From the NCBI GenBank assembly GCA_019636235.1, contig JAHBXW010000002.1:62001-126000 (forward strand): a DNA stretch of 64,000 nucleotides. The letters run 5' to 3'. This document shows positions 9,854 to 17,976 of the stretch, in pieces. This stretch comes from Planctomyces sp. (lineage in GTDB: Bacteria > Planctomycetota > Planctomycetia > Planctomycetales > Planctomycetaceae). The notes below the pieces were generated by a model, which was not told where the DNA came from, did no database searches, and saw only the letters and a program-made list of their open reading frames with translations. The position numbers and the translations under genes are program-made. The stretch's first letter is position 1, and every line of letters starts with the position of its first letter.

Positions 9854-10321
9854 GTGGCGGACTGGTATCCCTGGCTGATCGCAGCCCATCTCGCCGCCAC
9901 GCTCTACATGGCGGGCGTCATCTGGTTCGTCCAGCTCGATCATTATCCGCTGCTGGCCTGCGTCGGGCGGCAGGACTTCGTGCGGTATGAAACGTCGCAC
10001 CGGCTCCGCGTGACGTGCGTGGTGGCGCCGGCGATGCTGGTTGAGGCGTTTTCAGCGGCGGCGCTGTGCCATTGGCCGCCGCGGGGCGTGCCGGGCTGGC
10101 TGGTGTGGCTGGGGATGGGGCTGGTGTTCGTGAACTGGATTGCGACAGCGGCGTTGTCGGTTCCCGCTCATGACGCGCTGTCGCGGGGATACTGCGAGCG
10201 GACGATCGGGCGTCTGGTGCGGACCAACTGGGTGCGGACAGTTGCCTGGACGGCAAGGGCGATCGTGGCGCTGGCCCTGGTGTGGCCCTCGATCGCCCTG
10301 GCAACGCCCTCGGAATGGTGA
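9854..10321 (+). CDS. Conserved four-helix integral membrane protein
   Basis: The 155-residue product has about four hydrophobic segments (roughly 5-27, 53-72, 80-102 and 130-150). The first helix ends in GVIWFVQLDHYPLL, and RYETSHRLRVTCVVAPAMLVEA follows. The pattern of a WxVQxxHYP motif, then a polar His-containing segment and PAMLxE, recurs in small uncharacterised bacterial membrane proteins. The start is GTG at 9854 with CGGGAGCGG upstream. The function is unknown. A perfect hairpin covers its stop codon. Confidence 0.7.
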   Translation: MADWYPWLIAAHLAATLYMAGVIWFVQLDHYPLLACVGRQDFVRYETSHRLRVTCVVAPAMLVEAFSAAALCHWPPRGVPGWLVWLGMGLVFVNWIATAALSVPAHDALSRGYCERTIGRLVRTNWVRTVAWTARAIVALALVWPSIALATPSEW

Positions 10322-10330
10322 TTCCGAGGG
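10307..10330 (+). terminator. Perfect 10-bp hairpin overlapping a stop codon
   Basis: CCCTCGGAAT and ATTCCGAGGG flank the 4-nt loop GGTG. The TGA stop of the upstream membrane-protein gene is at 10319-10321, inside the structure. No T-tract follows, so it may act as an mRNA 3' stabiliser or a weak terminator rather than a classical Rho-independent one. Confidence 0.4.
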
Positions 10331-10331
10331 G

Positions 10332-10645
10332 ATTGCTCGCTTCGCCCGCCCTCTCGTTCTCACTGACCACCCGCCGGAGGGCGTCTGATCCCGGTCGGCC
10401 TCAGGCCCCTCCGCAGCACGCGAAACCGACGTTGCGATTCGGCAACGTGTTGACGACAGGCAGCATTCGGACTGTCGATTTCCGAGGACGCGGAGCGCCG
10501 CGTTCAGCCGGATGAACAATCCCGCTAATGCTTTACGCGCGAGCGCCAACTTTGCGGCCCCAACCGGCATGGGCTTTGATTGTGTGGGACCGGGGGACGG
10601 TGACTCCCCCTCCCGATCTGTTGTGCCCGCGAACGAAGGTTCCGC
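10332..10645. other. Intergenic region without recognised gene
   Basis: About 310 bases upstream of the sigma-54 activator gene. No plausible coding frame, RNA or repeat was recognised. It presumably contains the promoter of the downstream gene. Confidence 0.5.
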
Positions 10646-12028
10646 ATGACTCCAGCGACCATCCTCGCCGTCCGCCTCAGCCCCGAATGTTCTGATTCGC
10701 TCCGCGAGTCCTGGGGGCGTTCGCACGTCTTGGACCAGGCGGGCGGACTGGCGGAAGTCGTCCATGACGTCGGACGCGAGGCGCCGGCTCTCGTCGTCGT
10801 CGACCTGACTCGACAGGCCGATGGCGGGCACAGCGCCGCTGGCGATCTCGAACTGCTCACAGCCCGCTGGCCAAACACGCCGGTGCTGGCGATCGTCGAT
10901 CCCGATTGTCCCGAGATGCTGGAACGGCGGGCCGTGCTGTCGAACGTCAGCCTGCTGCGAAGCCCGTCTGCGGAGTCGCTGCTCGGCCAGGTGCGGAACC
11001 TGCTGCCCGTCGAGGCTCCCGCGCCGGAGCCGAAGCGCGGCGCGAACGTCGTGACGCCCGGATTCGAAACAGCGTCCGGCAGTTTTCGTCGCATGCTTGA
11101 CGACGTGTCGGTCGCCGCGTCGCATAATGTGACGATCCTGCTGATCGGCGAGACGGGCTCCGGCAAGACGCATCTGTCGCGGCGGATTCACGAAGCGTCG
11201 CCGCGCCGGGACGAACCGTTCCTGCACGTGGCCTGCGGGGCCCTCCCCAGGGAACTCATCGAAAGCGAACTCTTCGGGCATGTCCGCGGGGCGTTCACCA
11301 GCGCCCACGCCGACAAGGACGGCAAGTTCGTCGCCGCGGGGCGGGGCACGATCCTGCTTGACGAAATCGACGTCCTCGGCCCCGAACAGCAGGTCAAGCT
11401 ATTGAAGGTCATTGAAACGGGCGAGTTCGAGCCGGTCGGCTCCAACCGCACGCTGAAATCGCAGGCGCGGCTCGTTGTGGCCAGCAATCTCGAACTTCAG
11501 CCGCTCGTGGAGCGCGGCCAGTTTCGGCCCGACCTGTACTACCGGTTGAACATGTTGAAGTTCGACATCCCGCCGCTTCGCAAGCGCAGGCCGGACATTG
11601 TTCCGCTGGCGCGGAAGTTCATTGAGAAGTTCCAGGAGCTGCATGGCGTCTCGATCCGCCGCGTCGACGAGGCGCTGTTCGACTCGCTGCTGGCGTACCC
11701 CTGGCCGGGCAATGTCCGCGAGCTGGAACACGTGGTCCAGCGGGCCGTGATTTACTGCCGCGACGGCGTGCTGACCGACTGCTGCCTGCCGCCGCACATT
11801 CTGGCAGGCCAGGCGGGGCCGACGAACGACTCCACGGTTCAGTTGGGCGGGCGTTTCGCCGGGGCTGATCCCACTCTGGAACGCCAGGTGGCGTTCACGG
11901 AGCGCGAGATCATCGAGCAGACTCTGTACAAGAACAATTTCAGCCGCACGAACACGGCCCGCGAGCTGGGGATCAGCCGCGTGACGCTGTACAACAAGAT
12001 GAAGAAGTACAAGATGATGCGGACGTGA
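10646..12028 (+). CDS. Sigma-54-type transcriptional activator with atypical GAFTSA loop and degenerate receiver
   Basis: The product has 460 residues. Residues 1-120 resemble a receiver fold, but the usual N-terminal acidic pair is missing (TILAVRLSPECSD); an Asp does occur in LVVVDLT (D53). The AAA+ domain has Walker A GETGSGKT (168-175), ESELFGHVRGAFTSA (loop at 215-220) and Walker B TILLDEID (235-242), plus an arginine-rich RPDLYYRLN segment. A Fis-type HTH ends the protein (NTARELGISRVTLYNKMKKY). The sigma-54-contacting loop is normally GAFTGA; here the fifth residue is Ser. The promoter targets and signal are unknown, and no histidine kinase is adjacent. Confidence 0.87.
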   Translation: MTPATILAVRLSPECSDSLRESWGRSHVLDQAGGLAEVVHDVGREAPALVVVDLTRQADGGHSAAGDLELLTARWPNTPVLAIVDPDCPEMLERRAVLSNVSLLRSPSAESLLGQVRNLLPVEAPAPEPKRGANVVTPGFETASGSFRRMLDDVSVAASHNVTILLIGETGSGKTHLSRRIHEASPRRDEPFLHVACGALPRELIESELFGHVRGAFTSAHADKDGKFVAAGRGTILLDEIDVLGPEQQVKLLKVIETGEFEPVGSNRTLKSQARLVVASNLELQPLVERGQFRPDLYYRLNMLKFDIPPLRKRRPDIVPLARKFIEKFQELHGVSIRRVDEALFDSLLAYPWPGNVRELEHVVQRAVIYCRDGVLTDCCLPPHILAGQAGPTNDSTVQLGGRFAGADPTLERQVAFTEREIIEQTLYKNNFSRTNTARELGISRVTLYNKMKKYKMMRT

Positions 12029-12085
12029 CGGGGCCGCGCCCCGGCCGCTGATCGGTTTGACCGCCCCGGGTGCGAAAGTCTTGCA

Positions 12086-12484
12086 GTGACAGCCGAAGCG
12101 CCATCGCCGGATTGGGCTCCAGGTCGACCGCTGCGCCGCGCCATCCCGGTGCGGGCGCCGAACAACATCGCTTTCCGGCTGCTGATTCCCGTCGTGTTCG
12201 TGTTCTGCGGGACCGTGCTGGCCTGCGTGATGCTGTCGTTTGGCGATGCCCGGGCGCCGATGCACGGGTTTGTGGATCGCTGGGCGTCGACGGCGCTGAC
12301 GGTTCAGGTCGTGCTCATCGGCATCCTGGGGCTCACGGCGATGATCGTGGACCGTCGGCGGACGCTGCGGTTGCTGCGGGACCAGCCAGCTGACCGCCCT
12401 GCGGGTTTGTTCAGCGAGGCGGCGGCGCCCGGCGAGTCCGAGGCGGCCGATTCCAGCGTTCCGTCGGCCGTGGTCGACCGCTGA
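12086..12484 (+). CDS. Small two-helix membrane protein, hypothetical
   Basis: The 132-residue product has two hydrophobic segments, about 30-50 (LLIPVVFVFCGTVLACVML) and 68-88 (ALTVQVVLIGILGLTAMIV), a positively charged VDRRRTLRLLR stretch and a low-complexity acidic tail. The start is GTG at 12086. I do not recognise it. It lies 180 bases upstream of an ABC ATPase gene on the same strand, but it is too small to be a normal permease. Confidence 0.55.
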   Translation: MTAEAPSPDWAPGRPLRRAIPVRAPNNIAFRLLIPVVFVFCGTVLACVMLSFGDARAPMHGFVDRWASTALTVQVVLIGILGLTAMIVDRRRTLRLLRDQPADRPAGLFSEAAAPGESEAADSSVPSAVVDR

Positions 12485-12664
12485 TCCCCCAGAGTCCGCG
12501 ACTCGCCCCGATCGGCCAGCGCCGCCCCTGGCTGGCCGGACATCGCCGCGATCGGCCCCGGCCCCATACGCGCCGGCGGGGCGGGCGATTATTCTGCGCA
12601 TTTCCCGCGTCCCCAGCGGAACCGCCTGGCGACACCCCGTCCTCCCTTCGTTCCGTCCGATCCC

Positions 12665-13591
12665 GTGATCGAAACCCGCCAACTCACCAAGCGCTATGGC
12701 GACCTGATCGCCGCCAACGAGATCACCCTGAATCTCAAGGAAGGCGACGTGTTCGGCTTCATCGGGCCCAACGGCTCGGGGAAGACGACCACGATGCGGA
12801 TGATCGCCACGCTGCTGCCGCCCGACTACGGCGAGTGCTACGTCTGCGGCAAGTCGATCTACACGCACCCCCAGGAAATCCGCCGGATGGTCGGCTATAT
12901 GCCGGACCTGTTCGGCGTGTACGACGACATGACGGTTCTCGAGTACCTCGAGTTCTTCGCCGCCACGTACCGGATCAACGGTCCGGACCGGCGGCGGATT
13001 TGCGAGGACAAGCTGGAACTCGTCGACATGGCGTTCAAACGGGACGCGATGGTCAGCCAGTTGTCGCGCGGGCAGACGCAGCGCATCGGCCTCGCCCGGA
13101 CGCTGCTGCACGATCCCCAGGTGCTGTTGCTGGACGAGCCGGCCTCGGGTCTGGACCCGCGGGCCCGCATCGAGATTCGCAGCCTCCTGCGGCGGCTGGG
13201 CGAGATGCGCAAAACGGTCATCGTCTCCAGCCACATTCTGCCGGAGCTGTCGGACGTCTGCACCCGGGTGGGAATGATCGAAAAGGGAGTCATGATCGTC
13301 GACGGCTTCGTGGATGAAGTCATGCGCGAGGCCCGGCAGTCGCTGCTGTTGCACGTCGGCGTTCGCGACAACGCCGAAGGGGCGGCCCGGCTGATCGAGC
13401 AGCACTCGGACGTGGCTTCGGTGACGATGTCCGGACAGCGGATCGATGTCACGCTGAAGAAGGGAGTCGAGGACTACAGCTTTCTGCCCAGCCTGCTGGT
13501 CGAAGCCGGACACCGGGTGACGCTGTTCCGCGAGGAGGAAGTGAATCTCGAAACGGCCTTCATGCTGCTGACGAAGGGCAAGCAGCAATAG
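12665..13591 (+). CDS. ABC transporter ATP-binding protein
   Basis: The protein has 308 residues. Walker A is GPNGSGKTT, the signature motif is LSRGQTQRIGLA (SRGQ in place of the common SGGQ), and Walker B with D-loop is LLLDEPASGLDP. A C-terminal extension of about 80 residues (from about 220) follows, as in export-type ATPases such as those of the CcmA/NatA kind. The start is GTG at 12665. No permease gene follows; the next genes encode universal stress proteins. The ATPase must therefore work with a permease encoded elsewhere, unless the small upstream two-helix protein takes part. Substrate unknown. Confidence 0.87.
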   Translation: MIETRQLTKRYGDLIAANEITLNLKEGDVFGFIGPNGSGKTTTMRMIATLLPPDYGECYVCGKSIYTHPQEIRRMVGYMPDLFGVYDDMTVLEYLEFFAATYRINGPDRRRICEDKLELVDMAFKRDAMVSQLSRGQTQRIGLARTLLHDPQVLLLDEPASGLDPRARIEIRSLLRRLGEMRKTVIVSSHILPELSDVCTRVGMIEKGVMIVDGFVDEVMREARQSLLLHVGVRDNAEGAARLIEQHSDVASVTMSGQRIDVTLKKGVEDYSFLPSLLVEAGHRVTLFREEEVNLETAFMLLTKGKQQ

Positions 13592-13618
13592 CCCGGGGGG
13601 AAGGGCGCTCCCTGGAAA

Positions 13619-13684
13619 CGCGTGGCCGGTCGGCTGGAATCCACGGGATCGCGTGCGGTTGATTGGATTCCGGCACGCGGTTTT
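13619..13684 (+). terminator. Imperfect stem-loop followed by TTTT
   Basis: Two nested pairs of arms, CGCGTG/CACGCG outside and GGAATCC/GGATTCC inside, can form a long bulged hairpin just after the ABC ATPase stop codon. GTTTTC follows it. It may terminate the upstream transcript before the usp gene. Confidence 0.4.
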
Positions 13685-13774
13685 CATGGAGAGCAGCGGG
13701 GCGTCCGGACCGTCCGGTTCGCCGTCGCTCCCCGTGGAACCGCTGACACGCTCGATCTCCAGGAGTCCTGCCGC

Positions 13775-14647
13775 ATGAACGCCCCCAAGAACGTCCTGCT
13801 GGCGACCGATTTTGCTCAGGCCAGCGAGGAGTCGCTGAACGTCGCCGCCCGCCTTGCGGCGCAGTTCGGTTCGGAGATCACGCTGCTGAACGTCCTGGAA
13901 CCGATGCCGCAATGGCCCGTGGCCATTCACGAGCTGCGGGAGACGGCCTCCGGCGTGTTGACGCTGTGGACCGACCGGCTCGCGAAACAGGGGGTCAAAG
14001 TCGCCGCGTCGCTGGTGGAGGTGGGAGCGCCGGCCGACATGATCGTTCAGACGGCCGACCAGATCGGGGCCGATCTGATCCTGTGCGGCGCGGGCCTCTT
14101 GTCCCCGTTCGATCGGTATTCCGCGGGGCCGATCGCGATGTCCGTCATCGAGCACGCGAAGCAGCCCGTTCTGGCCGTCCGCCCGCACGGCCGGCCCGCG
14201 ACGTTTCAGAAGATTTTGTGCCCTGTCGATCACTCGGCCGCTGCAGCGGAGGGGTTCAAGACGGCGGCCGGCCTTGCCAGGGCCTTCAGCGGCGAGTTGA
14301 CGATCCTGACCGTCGTGCCGGACGTTTCGACGCTGGTCGCCGCCGCGGAAGCCCGCCAGTTTGAGGACGCAAAGCTGATTTATGAGACGAGGTGGCGCGA
14401 GGAGTTTCAGGCGTTCCTCGACAAGCATGAGTCGACGCTGGCCGGCACGCGCCACACGTCCGAAGTCCGCGTGGGCAAGCCGCACCAGCAGATCGATGCG
14501 GCCGCTGAGGCGCACGGTTCCGATCTGATCGTCGTCGGCGCGACCGGCCGCACCGGGCTCGCAAGAATGTTGCTGGGAAGCACGACGCGGCGGCTGCTGG
14601 GCGGGTTGCCCTGCTCGCTGCTGGCGGTCAAACCGCCGGCGGTGTGA
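13775..14647 (+). CDS. Tandem-domain universal stress protein
   Basis: The product of about 290 residues contains two Usp domains. Domain 1 begins NVLLATDFAQASEESLNVAA and domain 2 begins KILCPVDHSAAAAEGFKTAA near residue 145. The second domain ends with the ATP-binding-type GATGRTGLARMLLGSTTRRLL. The first domain's corresponding region (CGAGLLSPFDRYSAGPIAMSV) is degenerate. Usp proteins bind ATP or AMP and support survival under stress. The ATG at 13775 has AGGAG 10 nt upstream, so the longer frame starting at 13622 is not used. A single-domain paralogue follows. Confidence 0.88.
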   Translation: MNAPKNVLLATDFAQASEESLNVAARLAAQFGSEITLLNVLEPMPQWPVAIHELRETASGVLTLWTDRLAKQGVKVAASLVEVGAPADMIVQTADQIGADLILCGAGLLSPFDRYSAGPIAMSVIEHAKQPVLAVRPHGRPATFQKILCPVDHSAAAAEGFKTAAGLARAFSGELTILTVVPDVSTLVAAAEARQFEDAKLIYETRWREEFQAFLDKHESTLAGTRHTSEVRVGKPHQQIDAAAEAHGSDLIVVGATGRTGLARMLLGSTTRRLLGGLPCSLLAVKPPAV

Positions 14648-14803
14648 CCGGCATCGCGGCTTCCAGAGCCGTTGACACGCTTCCGGGGCGGGGTTGGATC
14701 GATCGGACCGGCGCGCCAAAATGTCGCGCTCTTGTGACGCATTGTCACAGTCGGATGAAACGCACGCGCGGAAACCGGATTTCGCCTCAGAAAGGACATA
14801 GCC

Positions 14804-15265
14804 ATGTCGAACTTCTCCCGGATCCTGGTGCCCGTCGACTTCAGCGACAACTCGATGGACGCCCTGCGTCAGGCGTGCGACCTCGGCCGTCGGTTCGACG
14901 CGGAGATTCACGTCGTGCACGTGCTGGAACCCTGGGCGCCGGCGGCGGCTGTCGATCAATTCGTGCCGGACCGGGACAAGGAACTGGTCGCCCGGGAGAA
15001 GGCCCGCATCAATGAAGCGCTCGAAGCGCTGCCGCCCGCGGAGTGGGGGCCGCAACCCGTGAAGCGCGAACTGGTGGTGGGCATGGCGGCGCCGGAGGTG
15101 GTCAAGTACGCCGAGCAGCAGGGCATCGAACTGATCGTGCTGGGGACGCACGGACGGACGGGGCTGGCCCGCTGGTTCATGGGAAGCGTGGCCGAAAAGG
15201 TGGTCCGCTTCGCACCCTGCGCGGTACTGGTGGTGCGTCCTGCGGAGGCTCCGACCGCCGCGTGA
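14804..15265 (+). CDS. Universal stress protein (UspA family)
   Basis: The 153-residue single-domain Usp starts SRILVPVDFSDNSMDALRQA. Its nucleotide-binding motif is GTHGRTGLARWFMGSVAEKV near residues 118-137, the G-2x-G-9x-G(S/T) pattern of ATP-binding members. A Shine-Dalgarno-like AAAGGAC lies before the ATG. It is 156 bases downstream of the tandem Usp gene and may be co-transcribed with it. Confidence 0.9.
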   Translation: MSNFSRILVPVDFSDNSMDALRQACDLGRRFDAEIHVVHVLEPWAPAAAVDQFVPDRDKELVAREKARINEALEALPPAEWGPQPVKRELVVGMAAPEVVKYAEQQGIELIVLGTHGRTGLARWFMGSVAEKVVRFAPCAVLVVRPAEAPTAA

Positions 15266-15712
15266 CGAGCGGGGGAAGCCGCGACCGGGATGTGATCGTC
15301 ACTGGCGAGCATGGATCGCTTCGGTGAGAGCGAACAGCGCGGCCAGGATGAGGATGTAGAGCATGGCTGGAACTCCGTTCGCTGCGGGGATCGGCCCATG
15401 GCTTCCTTGAACGAACGGTCCATTTGCAGACGCTGCGCCAATCCCGGACAGATTCGCGTGCGGTTCATGGCGACCGATTGCAGTTGCCGACGCCAGCATG
15501 GGTTGCGCGCGGGCGCTCGCCCCGGGCGGGAACAACCTGGCGGATGGCGTCGCCGGTCGGCTGGCGGACGTTGGCGCAGCGGCGGTCGCTGAGCGTGCGC
15601 CGGTCCTCTCTCGAGGCGCAGAATCGGCGGGTTGCCCCGGTACTCGTCCCATTCAAACTGGCGGCGCGTGGGACCGCCAGTCACAACTCGCGCGCCCGGA
15701 AAGAACGCCCGC
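15266..15712. other. Intergenic region; contains only a possible 21-codon ORF
   Basis: About 450 bases between uspA and the GNAT gene. Apart from the very short minus-strand frame listed separately, I see no supported gene, RNA or repeat. Confidence 0.5.
15299..15364 (-). CDS. Possible 21-residue single-helix membrane peptide
   Basis: The minus strand encodes MLYILILAALFALTEAIHAR plus one residue. An ATG is preceded by GGAG about 9 nt upstream. The peptide is one hydrophobic helix with a short polar C-terminus, a form often seen in small bacterial membrane proteins. Nothing but the start context and composition supports it. It is convergent with the upstream uspA gene. Confidence 0.28.
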   Translation of the reverse strand: MLYILILAALFALTEAIHARQ

Positions 15713-16237
15713 ATGACGAAACTTGAGACGGAGCGGCTCCTGTTCCGCGACCATGAACTGGCCGATCTGGAGCCCTTCTGCGAGATGGAGTCTGACCCCG
15801 CATACCGATTCCCGCAGGCTGTCCACCCCCGTATTGAGCTGGAGCGGAGTTTCCGCGAGGGGTGGCTTCCGGTGAAAGCGATGGGCCTCCTGGCCACCGT
15901 ATACAAGCCCGAGGGCCGCTACATTGGACGGTGCGGCCTCTACCCGAACAGGGATGAGGACGGCGAACTCATCCCCGGCGAGGCCCAGCTCGCCTACTAC
16001 CTGGCGCGGCCGTATTGGGGACGTGGCCTGGCCTCAGAAGCCGCCGACGCCTTCGTTGCTTACGGCTTCAACGTGTTGGGCCTTCAACGGATCGAGGCCG
16101 GGACGAACGTGCTGAACGCGGCGTCCAACCGTGTGCTGGAGAAGCTTGGCTTCCGGCGGATCCGAAGCGGCGAAGGGGGAGGCAGCGCCTGGCACCTCTA
16201 CGAGTTGCGGAATCCGACCGGCGATCCGCAGGCATGA
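15713..16237 (+). CDS. GNAT N-acetyltransferase, RimJ/RimL type
   Basis: The 174-residue product starts MTKLETERLLFRDHELADLE, the typical beginning of Acetyltransf_3 proteins. It contains YKPEGRYIGRCGLYP, AYYLARPYWGRGLASEAADA (the acetyl-CoA pyrophosphate loop, GRGLAS) and NAASNRVLEKLGFRRI, which is diagnostic of the family. Members acetylate ribosomal proteins, amino groups of metabolites or antibiotics; the substrate here cannot be told. The ATG at 15713 is chosen because the family begins there; the frame is open further upstream. Confidence 0.9.
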   Translation: MTKLETERLLFRDHELADLEPFCEMESDPAYRFPQAVHPRIELERSFREGWLPVKAMGLLATVYKPEGRYIGRCGLYPNRDEDGELIPGEAQLAYYLARPYWGRGLASEAADAFVAYGFNVLGLQRIEAGTNVLNAASNRVLEKLGFRRIRSGEGGGSAWHLYELRNPTGDPQA

Positions 16238-16454
16238 CGTTCGGCCTCCCGCGTTCCACTGGCTGAGCGGCACGGCTCTTCGCCGGCGTGAAAGCGCGCG
16301 GTCGCTGGGAGTGCATGCGTTTCTTCCGAGGCCAGGTTTCCGCGGATTGCTGCGATCCAGTGTGACGACAAGCTGTCACACCCGGCGGCTATGAATCTCC
16401 GCATGGTGTTTTCTTTCGGGGTCAGTCACGGGTCCATCAGAGGGGCAACAGGCC

Positions 16455-17897
16455 ATGTCCACGACTTCTCGACGCACGTTTCTGGGTTGGGCCGCGGGAG
16501 CGGCGACGGCGACCGTTCTGGGAGGCCGTACCTCGCACGCGGCGGCAAGCAGCGGCGTCCGGGTCCGCAAGGATGTCAGCGAGCTGTCGGCCTCGCATCC
16601 CGATATCGAGGCTTACAAGGAAGCCGTCCGAAGGATGAAGGCGTTGCCGGCCAACAATCCGCGAAGCTGGCTGGCGCAGTCCCGAATTCACGGCATGCTG
16701 GGGGGAGGGTTCGGCAACTGTCGGCATGGGAGCTGGCACTTTCTGCCGTGGCACCGCGCGTACCTGCACTACTTCGAGGAGATCTGCCGCGAGTTGAGCG
16801 GCAAACCGGATTTCGCGCTGCCGTACTGGGACTGGTCGCGGACGCAAAGCATTCCGGCGCACTTCTTCGGAGCGGGAAATCCACTCGACAACCCGTCGGC
16901 GACAGGGAACGTCGGCCGGCAACGCGGCCCGATGGAGACTTTCTCTCAGCAGAACCTGGACGAGTTCGTCGGGTTGAACGTCATCTCCGCGATTCTGGGC
17001 AACCCGGATTTTGAGACGTTCGCTGGCGGGGCCGTCGCCAACATCAATGCGCGAGGCACGCAGGGACGCCTGGAGAGCGTTCCCCACAACTTCGTGCACC
17101 GTTGGGTGGGAGGCGACATGGCGACGGGGGGCTCCCCCTACGATTCGATCTTCTGGCTGCATCACTGCAACGTCGACCGCCTGTGGAGCGAATGGTCGGC
17201 CCGGCACCCGAACAGCACACCGAACGACCCGTTGTGGCTGAATGGAGACTACGGCGGACATTTCGTTGACGGCGAGGGCATGCTGGTGGGTTCAATTCAG
17301 GTTCGAAACCTGCTGGACACGGCGGCGCTGGGCTATCGGTACGACACGCGGTCCGAGGCGATCGCCGTGGCGCCGCAGCCGTTGAACCTGAAGATCGCCG
17401 CGCTGACCGCCGCCGCGCCGGCCGCCAGCGACGGCGGGTTGACCTTCGCCCTGGCCCCGAACGAGGAGGAACGCGCGGAACTCGCCAAGGTCGGCGAGGG
17501 CGCTCTCAGCGCGCCGAGCGTCCGCATCCGCCTCAGCGGAATCGAAGTTCCCAAGAATCAGGACGTCAGCCTCCGGGTGTTCGTCAACTGCGAGCTGCTG
17601 ACGGAATCGACGCCGATCGACGACCCCAGCTATGTCGGCAGTTGCACGTTCTTCAGCCACGGCGACCACGGGCACGGGGACGATTCGCATGGGGACGGGA
17701 CGGCGTCCTTCTTCCTGAACGCGTCGCCGGCGTTTGCGAAGCTGTACGGCGATCGTCCCCTCAAGGAGGACGAGCCGCTGAAGGTCTCGATCGTGGCCGT
17801 GCCATTGTTCCCGGACGACGCTGAGCGGACCTGGTCGGGATCCGTTCAGGAACTCAGCCCCAAGCAGGTCCAGATTGATATCATTACGGGCAGTTGA
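16455..17897 (+). CDS. Tyrosinase / polyphenol oxidase with Tat signal
   Basis: The protein has 480 residues. A twin-arginine signal (TTSRRTFLGWAAGAATATV) shows export of a folded, probably copper-loaded enzyme. CuA ligands fit H79, H91 and H100 (RHGSWHFLPWHRAYLHYFE) and CuB ligands H211, H215 and H237 (VPHNFVHRW and FWLHHCNVDRLW). C89 lies two residues before H91, the spacing of the Cys-His thioether in fungal tyrosinases. Residues from about 350 form a C-terminal domain like that capping plant polyphenol oxidases, with a His/Asp-rich loop (H402, H405, H407, H412). Tyrosinases oxidise phenols to quinones. The next gene encodes a lipoprotein resembling this C-terminal domain. Confidence 0.93.
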   Translation: MSTTSRRTFLGWAAGAATATVLGGRTSHAAASSGVRVRKDVSELSASHPDIEAYKEAVRRMKALPANNPRSWLAQSRIHGMLGGGFGNCRHGSWHFLPWHRAYLHYFEEICRELSGKPDFALPYWDWSRTQSIPAHFFGAGNPLDNPSATGNVGRQRGPMETFSQQNLDEFVGLNVISAILGNPDFETFAGGAVANINARGTQGRLESVPHNFVHRWVGGDMATGGSPYDSIFWLHHCNVDRLWSEWSARHPNSTPNDPLWLNGDYGGHFVDGEGMLVGSIQVRNLLDTAALGYRYDTRSEAIAVAPQPLNLKIAALTAAAPAASDGGLTFALAPNEEERAELAKVGEGALSAPSVRIRLSGIEVPKNQDVSLRVFVNCELLTESTPIDDPSYVGSCTFFSHGDHGHGDDSHGDGTASFFLNASPAFAKLYGDRPLKEDEPLKVSIVAVPLFPDDAERTWSGSVQELSPKQVQIDIITGS

Positions 17898-17976
17898 GGG
17901 ATGTTCGACAAGCCCGGGCGTCCCGGCGCGGAGACAAGGTCCGCGCCGGGGCGGGTCCGGATTGCGGAGGTGTGCC

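Noticed and set aside
12011-12070. GC-rich inverted repeat after the sigma-54 activator stop as a terminator
   Set aside because: GGGGC-CGC-GCCCC is only a short stem without following T residues and could arise by chance at this GC content.
11399-15151. Minus-strand open frame of 1250 codons
   Set aside because: It lies opposite the sigma-54 activator, ABC ATPase and two usp genes, which have clear families. The translation is rich in Arg, Gln, His and Pro with no domain, as expected from the antisense of GC-rich genes.
17875-17976. Longer N-terminus for the lipoprotein next to the tyrosinase
   Set aside because: The upstream start overlaps the tyrosinase stop and would place about 34 Arg-rich residues before the signal; GTG 17977 has GGAGG at proper spacing and gives a normal lipoprotein signal.
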